Assembly: GCA_013396525.1 (NCBI GenBank)
Contig: VWYX01001137.1
Location: forward strand, 62,001 to 126,000
DNA from: Chaetorhynchus papuensis
Taxonomy: Eukaryota; Chordata; Aves; Passeriformes; Rhipiduridae
DNA length: 64,000 nt
Direction: 5' to 3'
In this document: positions 1 to 13,634 of the stretch, piece by piece
Layout of the letters: each line of letters begins with the position of its first letter
How positions within the stretch are numbered: the first letter of the stretch is position 1
Made by a program: the position numbers and the translations under genes
Notes under the pieces: model-generated
Told to the model about the DNA's origin: nothing
The model's database searches: none
The model's input: the letters and a program-made list of their open reading frames with translations, nothing else

Positions 1-630
1 TACATTAGTTTATATCAAATTATCCCAGAAACCAAACCCCACATGTTTATTAAGATGTGTCTCCCTGTTGCTGTGACCACCTGGTGTTGGCTTGAATTGC
101 AGAGAACAGACAAGAAGTGATCGAGTGTGGATTTCTCCTCTTTATGTGTTATACTGTAGTTTAGTCTCAGTCTGGCTCCTAAATAGAATAATCAATGCCA
201 TTATCTCTTCCTCCCTTATCTAAATCACATCAGGAGATCAATAGCTACAACAAAGGCGGCCAGTGCTTTCTTTCCACTGGGACTCATTACTTTGTTGCCC
301 GAGATGGGGGTACAGATATTCCGGGGAAGGTTATCTGGTGTTCCCTGCTAGTTAACAACAGCTGTCAGTTATTAATGGTGCTCTGCAGCCTCACCTTTGC
401 AGTGCTGTGACTGATAGCAGGACATGTTCATAACAAAATGAATCTCTGCTGCCTTTTTTCCTCATCCTCCTGAACCTTGTTCGTTCTTTAGTTTCCTTTC
501 TCCCCTCCTGTCTGCTGTTGCAGTGCCGGGCAGTGTGTTTGAGAATATCAAATGTTGGGGGCCTTCTCATTGAGATTCCTCACAAGTGCAGGTTTGCTTT
601 TATACAGGCTAACATCTGCTGCAGTATTAC

Positions 631-671
631 AAAGACTAATTAAAATAAATTCAGATCCTAAATTAGTCTTT
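631..671. repeat. 11-bp perfect inverted repeat, 19-bp spacer
   Basis: The left arm AAAGACTAATT (631-641) is the exact reverse complement of the right arm AATTAGTCTTT (661-671), and pairing stops cleanly on both sides. Each arm contains a TAAT/ATTA core, as bound by many homeodomain factors. It could be a paired binding site, a weak hairpin or chance. Confidence 0.6.
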
Positions 672-2640
672 TCAGTAGCATTTATTACACAAGACACTGG
701 GTGATAAAGTGTATTATATGGTTAAGCTGAAGCAAAAGTCGTATTTTTATTGGATTTGCTGGCCAGTCAGGAGCAATCTCTGCAAAGAAGCTTATATTTG
801 CAATACAGTATTTTCCACTAGACTAATAAGGAAGTCTACCACAATGTTCTCAGGTTTATTTATTTATACATATCAACTAAATGTAAAAAATCATGTTTAA
901 AAAAAGAAGAAAAATACTCTTCTCCTGTTAGTTTGGACTACACTCTCCATATTTCTTGTCAAAAACAGAGAGTCAGTTTGCAAATCCTAGGTGAACTGAT
1001 ATGACAGACAATTCACACATCAACTCATCAAATCCTCAAAGGGGTAGTTATCTGCTAATTTAATGGCTTCACTGTCTGCAGTGGAACAGGCTCCGTTTAA
1101 GTGCAGATCCCACCCACCCTAAACGATAATTCTGCTGTGGGGAAGCTGGCCTGGAGCTCGGGTAACCCCAAATTTCTGTGTAGTGATAAGCAAAGAGAAG
1201 CAAGGCAGTGGTACCTGAAGTACAGCTTGTATGTCTCAAGTGCTTACAGCAGTTAGAAATACATGAATAACCAGGACTGTATTTATTCCTTATTGTGTGT
1301 GCCAGAGAAGCAGAACAGGGTGCTAAAACAACAACATTGTCGCTTTTCTGACCTGCAAGGCTGTAAATGAATGAAAATGAGGGGAGAGCAGTTGTGAAAC
1401 TGTGCCCTCCAGACATGCTAAGCTAAGGAGCCAAAACATAAAGCAGTCATGCTGCATCTTTTTTCTAATACAACAACAGAATTTGCTTGTTTAATCTTAT
1501 AGACCTGACCTTATGCCTAGTGAAAATAATGAAAGTTTAGTGGTTGGATTTGATGGGAATAGGAGTCACCTTTCTCTGCAGGAAAATGAGGGGGTTTCTG
1601 ACGGATGAGAAGAGAATGTGGATATTTCAGGCCTTCAGACCATCAATGAACATTACCATTACGTGAAATATGTAGCCATAAAAAAGCTTTTCTTCATAAG
1701 GAACTGAATTTCTTGTATTTCCAGTTGTGCTACATATTAGGAGAAGTTGTTATGACGGGGTTTCTCTGACACCGTGTTAATAATGCCTTTTAAATTTTTG
1801 TTGAATACTTTTATCTGCAGTCAGGCTTATATTTTGATGAAATAGACTCAGAAAGAGCAGAAAACTTTTTTTTTTTGTTGTTTTTCAATGCACTTAATAT
1901 ATATCAGGAATTCAAAGTGTTGGGGGTATTGTTTTCCTTTGCCTGCACAGCATTTCAAGTGCAAGACATCTTGGCCTGGACCATTCCCATTTTAGGTGCT
2001 TTTTATGGTCATCTTTTTCTTTGAGTATTTGGACTTCTGCAATTAAAAATTTTTTGATTTTGACAATTATTAACTTGGCATCTGTACTGCTACACAAAGA
2101 CTTCGTATGTGTGGGTGGGAAATAAGTTAGTTGGCAAATATTTGCATTTTTTTCTGTATGAAAGAGAGAGAGGCCTTGCATAAACTGTTCGCTCTGATAG
2201 CTTTTAGTCAGGGCCTAAAATACAGCTCGAGGACATATTTTCCATACATGAAAGAGCAAAGCAGTGCAGGAGTTAATAAAAATACAGGTCTGTAAAAACA
2301 GCATAATGTGTTGCAGACAACTCAGCAATGATATTTACGTTTTCTTTTACTCTGACAGTCCCCAGATTATAATATACAGATTGAGTATTTCCAAGGACAC
2401 CACAGGGAAACATGCAGAGAAATCAAAATGGACTTTGGTAGGACATAATCAAAAACTGTCCAAAAAATAACCTTGTAAATAACCAAGTTTCAGAATAAGA
2501 AGATCTCAGCAAAATACTTAAAAGGAACATAATGACTGAAAGAAATGAGCAGCAGAAGTGACCGAAGCTGTCTTAAATTAGAAAAACACAAATGAAATGG
2601 ATATTTTTGTGTCTAAATTTCTTTAGAAATCTCTGTAAAG

Positions 2641-2697
2641 TTTCTTTTTTCTCTGATTTGTTTGTTTGTTGTTTTGGTTGGGGTTTTTTGGTGGTGT
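2641..2697. repeat. T/G-rich low-complexity tract
   Basis: The tract is built of T runs, a (TTTG)n-like stretch and G clusters. It is the complement-strand equivalent of the A/CCAAA tracts at 15361-15460, 50052-50100 and 63388-63420. No CR1 sequence is attached. Confidence 0.7.
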
Positions 2698-3271
2698 AAG
2701 TAAAATGACTTGTATCTAGTTTGTTGCCTAAAATCAGTCTATCAGAAAACATGAACTGGTAGTTAAATTTTGGACTGGCCATCTTCATTACATGGGTGAC
2801 ACTGTGTCTTCATCTCACATGAAGACGACAGGCTTACACCTGTTAGAGCACAGCGTCCTTCTCTTCCTCTGACTGTGTTTCTGAGCTTTTCTCTGCTGAT
2901 TCAGGGACTTTCTGTGCCATCCACTGTCTTTGCATTACTATTGCTGTCAGTACTGTTCAAGACCAAGGAAAGATGAAAGCAAAGATCTTAAAATCAAAGC
3001 TTGCTCCTGAAGTAACACAAACACGTCTGTGCAGTGTAAAACTGGGGAGCTGTATAAATACACACCTTGGCCACACTGGAAAGTGAGTGGATCTGGATTT
3101 TGGATTCAGTGTGGCAGGAGCAGTGCTGAAAGTTTGGTCATGCAGTTCCCAGTAGAGTGTTTGGCTACAGTTCAGCAAGAAGCTGAGAAGGGAGGAGCGA
3201 GGCAGAGAGACAGGCACACCACACAGGAGTGCTGGTGCTGATGAGACGTTTCACTAAGATGATTAATGCCC

Positions 3272-3305
3272 ATTTACAAAATTGGGCTATTTACAAAATT
3301 GAGCA
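3272..3305. repeat. 17-bp imperfect tandem duplication
   Basis: ATTTACAAAATTGGGCT (3272-3288) is followed directly by a second copy at 3289-3305 that differs at two positions. It looks like a local slippage or duplication event with no sign of function. Confidence 0.85.
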
Positions 3306-3627
3306 TGCAACTTAAAGACTGCCTGGGTTAAAAGGAACTGTCCCTGCCTGCTGACACCACTTTTATGCCACACTGTTCCACTGTGCCGTAATTATGGCTG
3401 AGCCTTGTGCATTGGCCTGTCCCAGGTGGCATTAGTCCAGGTCCTGCTCACGGCAACTGCTCCTGTCTCTCCTGGTGTGCTGTGCCAGGCTGTGGGAGCA
3501 AGGGGACGAGGCAGCTCTTAATGGAAGGTGAGAGGTTTCCATTTATGGCTGTTATTTCACTGTGATTCTGGGGTAAGAGCCATTATAAGGGTGTTTCAGA
3601 GCACAACAGGAAAAAACTACCATAAGT

Positions 3628-3805
3628 AGGAGTAATGGGATAAGGTTGAGCAAAGGCAAATGGAGGTCATTTCCTGACAGTGAGATCTATTAGACTGTGG
3701 AATAGGTAAGTCTCCCAAGGGAGGTGATAGAAGTCCGAGCACTTGAGTCATTTAAAACCATAGTAGACAAAGAGCTCAGGAGTATGTAACAGGGAATAAT
3801 CTACC
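3628..3805 (+). mobile_element. Old CR1 LINE fragment, 3' region
   Basis: The order of blocks matches a CR1 3' region: 'taatgggat', 'catttcctgacagtgagatct', 'ttagactgtggaatag', 'tctcccaagggaggtgatag', then 'tttaaaacca...gacaaagagctc' and 'aacagggaataat'. It stops before the usual terminal 'ggactagatgacc' block, so the tail is missing or too diverged to see. The subfamily is different and older than the copies at 24, 40 and 61 kb. The match is from memory of the family consensus. It contains no open frame. Confidence 0.75.
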
Positions 3806-4544
3806 AGTGACCACAGAATAAAAGATTGATGCAGCATGTCCTTCCATCTCTAGTTTTCTGGAATACATACAGACTGGCAGCAGCTTTCCAGCTTAGTTTC
3901 CTCCTCAGCGTGTTTTGGAAAGCCCCATTTTTAGAGAAAGAGCAATAGCTGCAGGTGTCTCTTAAAGGAACTACTGCTTCTTTTGTCATGTTCCACAACC
4001 CTTTCTGTGGATGTTTCCTTTTCAGGTGACAAGTTTCAGGCTTTTGCAGTTGAGTGAGCTCCAGCTCAGGGGACAGTTTCCTTTTCAGAAATGACATTTT
4101 TCCTCCTTGTATCCTTGTGGTTCATCACACCCTGTACCCAGATATGTTTAGCACTGTTAATACTAGTTAATATTAGTTTCAGGCTTTTCTTGTACCTCGT
4201 TTAACCATTTCTGTAATTAACCTAAAACATAGAAATAAGGTTTCATCTCTGTGCTAACCATCTCCTTCGCCTTACAACCACATCTTGGCATGATGGAGGG
4301 GGCCTTGCAGGAAGAGAAAGTTTATGGTCCTACAGTGAAAGTCAGGGGAGGGATAGCACCTCATGCATGAGGGACAGTAACAGTGGGAAGCACAAAGAAA
4401 GTACCTGTGAGAAGCATGGCAAAGTCCAGAATTGTTAAAAGAGCAAGAGATGGGGAATGACGTGGTGCCAAAGGAGAGCATCCAGGGTAGGAGCAAAGGG
4501 GTTTGTGAGTGTGCTTGAGCATGAACATGTGATGCAGAGGGATC

Positions 4545-4578
4545 GTGATGTGAACAGTGATGTGATGTGAACAGTGCA
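4545..4578. repeat. 17-bp tandem duplication
   Basis: GTGATGTGAACAGTGAT (4545-4561) is repeated at 4562-4578 with only the last two bases changed. It falls inside an otherwise unremarkable region. Confidence 0.85.
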
Positions 4579-5329
4579 GTGCCCTAGAGCAGTAGACCCA
4601 AGATACCAAATTTTTTATAACTTGGAGGTAAAATGAAATGTGCTGAACAGGAGTCACTGAGGAGGGCAGAGAAACTTGTGAAATACTTCTCGTTTTGGAA
4701 ATTCCACTGCCTCCACAGGGCAATATTGATCTTACGATGCACTGAATTAAAAACTGCATCTAACCTGTAGCCTTGTCCTTCTTTCACTGCTGCATTCAGG
4801 GCGTAAGCTTACATTAAACCACAGACTGCAGAATTCACATTTCTGACTTGCTCCTCCTCTCCGGCTTCTACCCCTTAGTGGATATTGACAGAAAATACTA
4901 CTAGCATAAGAAATGGCTTGATCTAATCTGCAGTGTTGTTTGTGCTAGAAAATGGAGAAGAAAATTGAAATGGATTATGCTCAATAAGCCCTAAGGGTGG
5001 GCTAATATACTCAGAAATCTTTAGCACCCTCTAATGATTTGCTGTCTTCAAAAGGTTGGTTTCTTTTTAACTGTGAGTTGTATTTTTTAATGTTGCAAAA
5101 TTAATTTTTAACAAAGCAGATCTAAATGTTGCCTTGTTTACTCCATATTTTTTACCTTCTTTCCATGGTTTATTTTTTAACACTTATATATTTCATGTTG
5201 GCCGTTTATATCTAAGCACACATGCGTTGCTGTCTCAAGATTCTCTAGCTAAAAGCCTGATCTGAGAACTGAAACAAACATATTAACCATCTCTGAACTA
5301 TGTACATATCACATTAAAACTTTTTTATC

Positions 5330-5480
5330 TTGCGCTGTTTTATTTATACATAAATGACAGTTTTTATTTATATAAATGGTTTGTTCATAAAATAAATATA
5401 TAAATATTTATTTATTTTTATATCTAAAGGTTTTATTTATTTATGAGAGGTTTACTTATATATTTAATTTTATTAGCTGT
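5330..5480. repeat. AT-rich low-complexity block with ATTTA cores
   Basis: This block is nearly all A and T, with many overlapping TTTAT/ATTTA units and TATATAAAT steps. In a transcript, ATTTA clusters would resemble AU-rich stability elements. There is no sign here of a 3' UTR, so plain low-complexity DNA is more likely. Confidence 0.7.
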
Positions 5481-8400
5481 GATGGTTGATTCTAAAATTT
5501 TGACCTCTAAGATATTCATTTGATCAGCACATGCATTTCACTGACGTAAGTGGTCAAGATTTTGGAGACAATGCACTGAAATGCAACTTGATGTGTTAAA
5601 AGAACAGAAAAAAAATTTCTTGGTCTTTTCCTAATTCAAAACCTCTATTTTGCTTGATGTGTAATCTCAAATTAACAATAGCATCTTAAGACAATTTTAT
5701 GTCTTTTCTGCTGTCTATATTAAGCAGATATATTTGTTTCTCAGTAGGTTGTTTTTTTGCAGAGCAAATCCATGAATGTTCTGTCTCAGAATTGATTTGT
5801 ATAGAATAATAATAAAACTTAACTATCAGCATTGGACCTGAATAGCTCTTGCTTTATATGAATCTTGTACTTGTAATGCTCTTTTATATTTAAAATTATA
5901 AAGAACTGCTAAAGGAGGAACAGAATTCCAGTGACTATACTGGTATTTATCCACTAAATGAACACCTGTATTGTAGCATTTATATGAAAGACAGGTATAT
6001 TAAAAAGCTGATGTTATGGTAGGATGTAGAGTGTGTATGCAAACTACATACAGTCCAGTAGACAGCTGTATTTGGATTAACACAGCGTATGTAACCATAG
6101 TTTATCAATATATACATTGCCGTGTTATTTCTTGCAAAGTGTTTTCCAAGAGGGAAAAATAAAAGCAAGTGAATGGAATACTGATTCCAGTGGTGGTGAT
6201 GGAATCTGATCTAGCGAGATGGCCAGTAAACTCAAATTGTTATCAGCTCCCTGCCTTCTAGGCATCTATTTTTCAGTGCAGGATTTACCATAAAGATCAA
6301 AAAAACTAGCTGGCAACTATCAACTTGTTATAAAAAAGACTTCTAAATGTCTTCTTCTATCTAGCTGTGATATAGTGCGACTTACTTGAAAATGTAGCTA
6401 TTGAATGCACAAACTTATTCAAGACCCAGAACTCCATTTAGCTGGTAAAATCCTGCTATGGCATTAATTGTTTTAAGGTTTCTACTGGGGATATGAGTCT
6501 GTGAAGAGGTGAAAAGGGGGTAGGAGGAGGGGATGGACTGTGTTCTGGAAATTCTGTTTCCAAATTGTGACCAGAATGTTTCACTGGACACATTTGCACC
6601 GTCATTAGTGAGCAGGGAACCCCATGGTAAATATTACAGAAGGATAAAATACAGCAAACTGCAGAAAAAGTACCTGAAAGAAAAATCCAAAATTGAGGGT
6701 TGAAGGACATGTTGGACTTTTAAAGCCAGGGGAATAACTGAAATAATGATTTTTTCTGTCTCTCAGTTGGAGCAGCACTGCAGATGTAAAGTCTGTGTCA
6801 TGCTCACTCTACACGGTGTATGGAAATGGTGTATCTGCACCAGAGTCAATACTGAGAGAATTGGATTGGGGTGATTTTGAAGATTGAATTTAAAAGCACG
6901 TTCTGTCCAAAGCAGAAAGCTGTGAGAAAATGTAGTTGCCATCAGCTGGATTTTTATTTCTATTTCTTTTGTAAGGTGCCAACTTATGCTTCACTTTTCC
7001 ATACTTAGCCCTTTTATCTTCTTTATTTTTGTTTCCCTCCACAATTCCTGGAGCTCTGTATTGCCAAGTATCTAATTTGGCCTTCATATCTGTTTTAGCC
7101 ATCTCTTTGTTATAGCTCCATTTCAACAAGCTATCCTGCTAGAATATCCTGTCTGCAAACTCAGCCCCACAGCTGAGAAGAGTGAGCTTGGATGGATGGA
7201 TAGATAAACTGTTATCCAGAGCAGCTCTTAGAGCTGTCTATTTTAGCAAACTATTTAAGCTGTCAGCCTCTGTGTATTTATAGCCTACTTATCACACTGG
7301 TATCTGAACACCTATCAATTTAGCATTAGAAATCCAGTCCAAGGCTCAGTCCAATTGTGGAGACTCACTGGCTGTTCCCTACTTGCTTTAGATGAATAGA
7401 ATAAAAGATGTGGTATCCAGCCATGCTTTGCTTTTTCCTTCCTGGTCTGTTATCTGAAAGCTTGATCTAGGACTTCCTAAATTATCAGAAAATACTCTTT
7501 TTGATGATTCTTTAGAAAAGGTAGTTTGTAGTTATTCATAGCTCTTACTTGAAAAAGTTTTACCTCTTTCTGAAAAGGAATTTTCATTAAAAAGTCTTGC
7601 AAAATTTCCAAACTAAAATGTCAAGTTCCACTTTTCCCAATTTTTTTCTCCTTTCTTAGTTTTTTACCCCTTCCCATTTCTTTTACCCGTGGAGTTGGGT
7701 TTGTTTTTCACATTACTGCTTGGGCACTATGTCAAAGAGAAGGTGAAGTTGTTTTGGTTTTTTTTCCGGTAGAGAAAATGGATAACACTTTTCACCTGGC
7801 AGTCAGAAATGCTGAGCTTTGAAAGTGAAGCTGTTCTACATAGTACTGAGCTGAGAGTCATCTAGAGAGAGGAAAAGGAAATCTTAAACAAAATAGAAAA
7901 TTTCACTTCTGATACCTTGGCATTGGTTCGGGTTGTTGTTGTTGATTGTTTTTTTTCTTCATGTAACAGACTGTATCTTGACCACCAAGAGTGAGAGGAA
8001 GTTTTTCTTACTTTTGCTGTCCTGACTGCCTGCCTTGTCCCGCTGTGAGGGAGTCATAGAGGGGACTGGTTGGGGGCTTAGCTGCCGAGCAGCCTCAGCC
8101 CACCAGAGTGTGTAGCTACCCAACTTTGGAAACGATGTAAAAGGCTGAGTCTCTGCTGTTGGAGATAAGAACTGGGTGTCAGCTCCTCTCTGCTATGCAG
8201 CTATATTTGTTACTAACACACTTGCTGTACTTGTATTGCAGTGAAAATATAATGGCGAGAAAAGGACGTGCATGTAAATACAAATCTGTAGAGCTGTTAA
8301 TGATAAGTTGCTCTTGGAGGAAACAGCCGATCAATGTATAGGGAAGAGGAAGGGGTGTGATCACGATCAGACAGCAAGGTTAACAGTATCAATCAGGTCT

Positions 8401-8999
8401 CCTAAAATAGATGGAAGAGTTGCAGTTTCACGGTTTTCAGCTCCAACCTGGCCTTGTTTTCTGACTTCAAATATAAAATAGCAATAAAGCATCCATCTAC
8501 CTGACATCCTTTTATGTTCTCTTTCAATCATGGGCTGCAAAATGTTTCTTTTCAGGTTTACCCTGGTTTGACATCCCTGTTATTGCCTATCACTTTAAGG
8601 AGTTGAAAGGCTGGGGATTGATTTCATTTTCTTTTAGCTCTCAAGGTTTTTTATGTGGAATCTGTTTCTCACTTGGTTTGCATTTCATCTAAGATAATGC
8701 TGGCTATCAGTGTTTGAATAATAATTGAACTGAAGCAAGCTGTTCAGCTGAAGGTCTCAAGCTGGGAAGGCTGTGTATGTCACGTGTGGGTATTTCAAAA
8801 GAATTTAACATTCCAGAATTAAGTTGCAAGCCAGCACAAAGGCGGGGGAAAATCCGTGCAGCTCTGGCTGTACAGCTGCACCACGGCATTCAGGAGTTCC
8901 TCACTGAACGTGAGCTGGCCCTTCATGTGGTTTATCAATTTTCATCAATGGTATGTAGCAAAGCATTACAGCACTGAGAGGTGGAAAATTACAGACTGG

Positions 9000-9370
9000 T
9001 GATTTTGAAACATGGATGAGCCTTGTGGAATTGTTTGTCCCGCCCCCTCAGATGCTTACCTTCTGTTGAATGGGAGTTTCATAGGTACCCGGCTTGAAAT
9101 TGAACTTTTATTTTGATACTATTAATGCGGCTAAAACATAAATGCTGTTTGTAGCTTTTTATAATTATGTCGCTACACCTTTAGTTGACAATAATACTCT
9201 GTCATTACTGTTCCACCATCTCTGGTAATAAGTATTTGAAATTGCGGCTGAACTGGCAGAAAAAGCAAGTTTATTTTACAGTATCAGTCTGTAAGTGGAT
9301 GGGTGATCATGCAATTTGAATGCTGCTTATATTGAATGCCGCTGTTTGACACATCCTAGTAGAATTTGGC
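9000..9370. promoter_or_regulatory. Candidate conserved noncoding element
   Basis: The stretch has no open frame or repeat. It shows balanced, motif-dense sequence typical of vertebrate conserved elements: a CCGCCCC GC box near 9040, paired 'gcggct' words, ATTA/TAAT cores (around 9120 and 9165) and a TGACA word near 9348. This is judged on texture only. An alignment between bird genomes would settle it. Confidence 0.25.
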
Positions 9371-12300
9371 AGATGTTGGGAGTTGGAGATGCACAGTTTT
9401 GGGTTGCGGTTTGGGTTCACCTGCAGAGATTGATGATAAGCACCAAGTACTCAGAAAGCAACAGGACTGGGCTGTGACTTGGGGTAGAGGAGCAGAAAAC
9501 TTTTCACTTCGTGAAACTTAACAGATGTGTAAAAAACACTGTATGTTTTATCTTTTTTTTTTTTCATTACATTGCTCTTTGAGCTATTCTGACAGTCTTT
9601 ATACTCACCTATACAAACTGGTTTTTCTTCAACTTGGGGAAAAATTCTATTAATGGTCCAAATAGTAATCGCATCTTGTAAATCACAATCTGATGGCTTG
9701 AAAGCATGGGTTAATTAAAAATTAACTGGTTTTGAAAAGCTTTAACTTTCTTCTGGCATATTTAATCCAGACATGGCAGTAAAAATGCACCAATACATAA
9801 GCACTTTTACATATTTTACTAGTTATTCACCTGCACAGCTACTGTGCTGCCTGTTAGACAATGTGAATTCTATGTGCTCTGGAGATGAGTTACAAGGAAG
9901 GATGTGCTAAATATTAAGGAAAGGTCTTTCTATGAGAAATTCTGCCATTTGCATAAAAGATGCCACAAGACACAAAAATGGGAGTTAATCACAGAGGTTA
10001 AACTATAAAAGAAAAATTCATGCTTAGAGAGGGAGACATTTCTGTTGTAGCTATCTATGAATTTATGATACTGCTGATGGATATCTTTTAAACTTCAGAA
10101 TTAATGAGCACCCTGAGGACAATGAATGATAGTTGGTTAAAAAGGAATAGAAGAGTGAAGGGGCAGTATTGAATATAGGGGTTTTTGCTCTGCAGGGGTA
10201 GGCAGGCTAAAGTCCTTTTGCTGATAAATATCAAATAGCTTCTGTTTTGAAAAACGTTATGCTTCAGCCAAATGAAAAATGACACCATCAAGTTACAATG
10301 TAGCCAGTACAGCTTAGTTCCCTTATAATGTAAAAGAAGAGAAGTAAATAGCAATCACTTAAAACAAAACCCCTAGCTTTTTCTTTACCTTTGAAACTTC
10401 AAGGAGAATGCCAAGCTTTTAAATGTTGGATTGTACCCAAACTGTTAGTGACTTTTTTTGGGAAGAGAAGAGTGGAACTGGGCTGTACTGGGACTGTTCT
10501 TTGCTGTGTACATAAGTTAGGAGTGTACACATTCAAACATCCCTTCCCAGGCAGGTGACTGCAGAAGCCTGTAAAAGGTACATTTACAGCCTTCCTGAAC
10601 TGTTAAAACGTTGCAATTCAGTGTGAAGTGCTTGCTTAGTATTTCTTTTCTTAGGTTTAAAATGCTTCTCATCAGTTTTGAGCACTCCAAATCAGCAATG
10701 AGGTTTGCTACTTCCAGCACTGCTCATGCTGATCCACATGTTCTTGATGGGTTGATAGACAGTCTGACCAGCCTCAGACTGGCATTTATTTCAGAGTCTG
10801 ACTACAAAGTAATCAGTTACACCTACAATAATCCTCCAGCTTTACAAAATTCAGAATTCCAAATTCAGCTTTTTAATGCAAACATTTGCATGGGCATCTC
10901 CTGGTGATGGATGGTCCCCGTCATGGCACAGGGGTTTGGATTCAGCTTCCCTCTCTTGCGGGTACACACTTCTGTGGGTGCAGATTTTTGGGTTGCACCT
11001 GGTCTCTTGCCTGGCTGTACCAAACCAGTGGCTGTAATTGTGTCAGCAGCCCATCAGTAAGTGACTTTTTAGGTTGTAAGTCAGCTACCTGCCTTATGGA
11101 AGAAGGGAGCAATTTGTTTTACGGAGTTGTCTTGGTCACAGGACAATGGCCTCCATATCATACCTTCATCTTTGCTCCATTTGTAGAATCTCAGGCAATT
11201 ACCTGCAATTTTTCAACTTATACAGCATTTAATTGTGAAAGCAGTTTAATTTGCTGAAGTTTTTCCTTGCCTCTAGAAAAACTTCTGGCCTTTAAAACAT
11301 CAGTTCAGCAATTTGTTGAAAAGCTCTGTATGAATGACAAACTCCTTTTAATCTCACTTGTCTGTTCATTTGTCTGTCTTGTCAGCCCTTGTCATGAGAA
11401 CTCCTCTTCCATATGGGTATTTTTTCCTTATCAGTGCTGAGCAATAAAGCTAATATAAAGCCTTGAGATTTCCCTGTTATGATGGGGTTAGACAAGTAAT
11501 TTCAACTAGCCTCATACTTTTTGAGTCTCAGGCTGGTCAGTCTTTTCTTTGCCAAAACAAACTTGTGACAGGTGAACAAACAGATGGATATGTGACTGCT
11601 GTAAGTAGGACAAAATCTTCCTCCCCCCTGGCAGAGGGGAGTTTGAATGGTGAAGAGAAGGAATGTCTGCAGTGTTCCTGTGGCTGGGTGATGTTATCAG
11701 GGCAAACAGCAATGCTGCATCTCTTAATCACAGCAGCTGTCAGCTGAACATAATCTCCCAAGACAGCAGAGGGGTTAATACGTGGATAATTGCCACCTTT
11801 AGATATTGAGTTTGGTGTGACTGCTTCTGGAGCACTCTGTCTAGTCCTGAAGTCCCTGGTACAAGAAGGAAATCAGCAATTTGAGAGGGTCTCAGGTGAC
11901 ACCCTTGTTGTGACTTTCTAAAGGATCTCAGTTGGTTCAGTTCGCCAAGGAAATGGTCAAGGAAGAACCAGATTATTTTAGATTCGTATTGCACAGAGGA
12001 CAGAAATGTGTTGTTAGAGGGCCTTGCGGTCCAGCTGACAAACGTATCTCAGAACTGGAAGCTAGAAAAAATTGAGAGAAATGCAGTGATTAACACTGGT
12101 AAAATGTGCCACAATCAAGGACAGATTTTCTGAATGATGTCAGTGGTAGAACTTGACTCAGTATTTTCAAATTCAAACATACATTAGTTCCAGGAATATC
12201 AGAGGTTTCTTCTAACCTCTCATATGAAAGTCTTTTAAAAAAATCACCCATAATACGCCTTCCATCTTTCTCTTTAATTCTTCTGTTCTTTCTACTATGG

Positions 12301-13115
12301 GGTAACGCTGTGTTTCCAGACTCCCCAGCAGCTTCTCTTTCTGCTAGGCACAGAGTCTGTATTGGATATCTGGGCCAGTCAGATCCTGACTGGGTTTGAT
12401 CTGAGTGCAGAAACAGCAATATAAAATGTGAGAGTAATTATTTGATTTTTTTTCTGGCCTTTGAAACTGCTAGCTTAGAGGACAAAGGAGAACAGAGGCA
12501 CATGAGGGCACTTTTTATCCTTTTTTCAGACCCGTCACAGATCCTACTCGACAAACAAGTCTGTGCTAGTGTTAGGGTTGAAGTGTTATCACTAGACTGC
12601 CCTACTAGTAACATAAAGGTACATAAAGCCTTCTGTTAAGCTACCTTAATTAAACGTGGAGTTTTAAAATAATCATTCGTGAAGCCCATTCCTTCACTTT
12701 ACAGTTCACTTACACTCATTGCATGGATTTCTTGAAAACAATCCTTACTTCTCCAGGCAGTCTCCTGAGCCTTCTCCAGGCCTATGGATGGCAGCTATGC
12801 TGTGGGATTTTTTTTTTTAATAAAGGTGGTTGAGTGACTGCAGTACTTCATGCTTAGAATTGAGAAAATGGCAATATGCTCCCAGCAAGTATCAGAATAT
12901 TTAATCCCCAGGGCTAGGAGGTGTGGTGTCTATATCTATATTTATTTCTCAGGAGGTTTTAGTGTCTTGGGTTCCTTTCACAAAACAGGGATGTTTGCAC
13001 TAGGTATATTTTTTTATGATGAGGAGAATACAAACAAGACAATAATAACTTCAATTTTCATTAGCTACATCTCTGCCTGTCCTGACATATTCTGATGAAT
13101 ACCCCCTAGAATTTC

Positions 13116-13139
13116 AGCAGCAGCAACAACAGCAAAAAC
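13116..13139. repeat. Short CAG/CAA-type tract
   Basis: This is an interrupted run of CAG, CAA and AACAGC triplets. It is too short and interrupted to be an active microsatellite and lies in no open frame of note. Confidence 0.6.
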
Positions 13140-13634
13140 TACCAGCTTGAGGTTTCTCAGCAGTTTGAGGAACAGGGAAGGAGAAAAAAAAGGTATATTC
13201 TGAAAGTACATTGACTGTGGCAGAATTTGGGACTGCTTCTGATTAATGTAACCAAAAATACACTTGAGAAATGAGTAGGAAATTATTTATGTTCTCAGAC
13301 ATACAGTTTGTATATCCTCTCTCCCAGTTTTCAAAAATACGAAACTCCTGAGTATGAGAGCCGCTGTAATTTTAAAGCTTTGTCTGCTCTGTGTGTAAAT
13401 GGTACAAACCAGCTACAACTGATGCCATTTGTTTCAAACACCCTCATTTTATGGAGAGTTGGCTGACAGGGTGGCTTTAACTAATGACAGCAGCCAGGAG
13501 GGCAGCTACACCTACAGCTTTCTCAGCAGTGCTGAGTTGCTGTTTGGTCTGAGCCCTCGAAATAAGTGTGAGCAACTCCTGCAAAAAAATTTAGTGGCTA
13601 GACAAGCCTTTGCCTTTTTTTTTCTTTAAAGTAT

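Larger units (their letters stand above)
1..3627. other. Single-copy noncoding DNA
   Basis: No coding exon or interspersed repeat is recognisable here. Open frames are short, overlap on both strands and look like chance. Visible local structure is an 11-bp inverted repeat at 631-671, a T run at 1866-1876, a T/G-rich tract at 2641-2697 and a short tandem duplication at 3272-3305. The stretch around 600-720 is AT-rich with TAATTA-type cores and could be regulatory, but that rests on texture only. Confidence 0.6.
3806..13634. other. Single-copy noncoding DNA
   Basis: I recognise no gene or interspersed repeat. Open frames of up to about 130 codons overlap each other on both strands and have chance-like composition. 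Sub-features are a 17-bp tandem duplication (4545-4578), an AT-rich block (5330-5480), a candidate conserved element (9000-9370) and a short CAG/CAA tract (13116-13139). No splice-flanked coding exon is evident. Confidence 0.55.
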
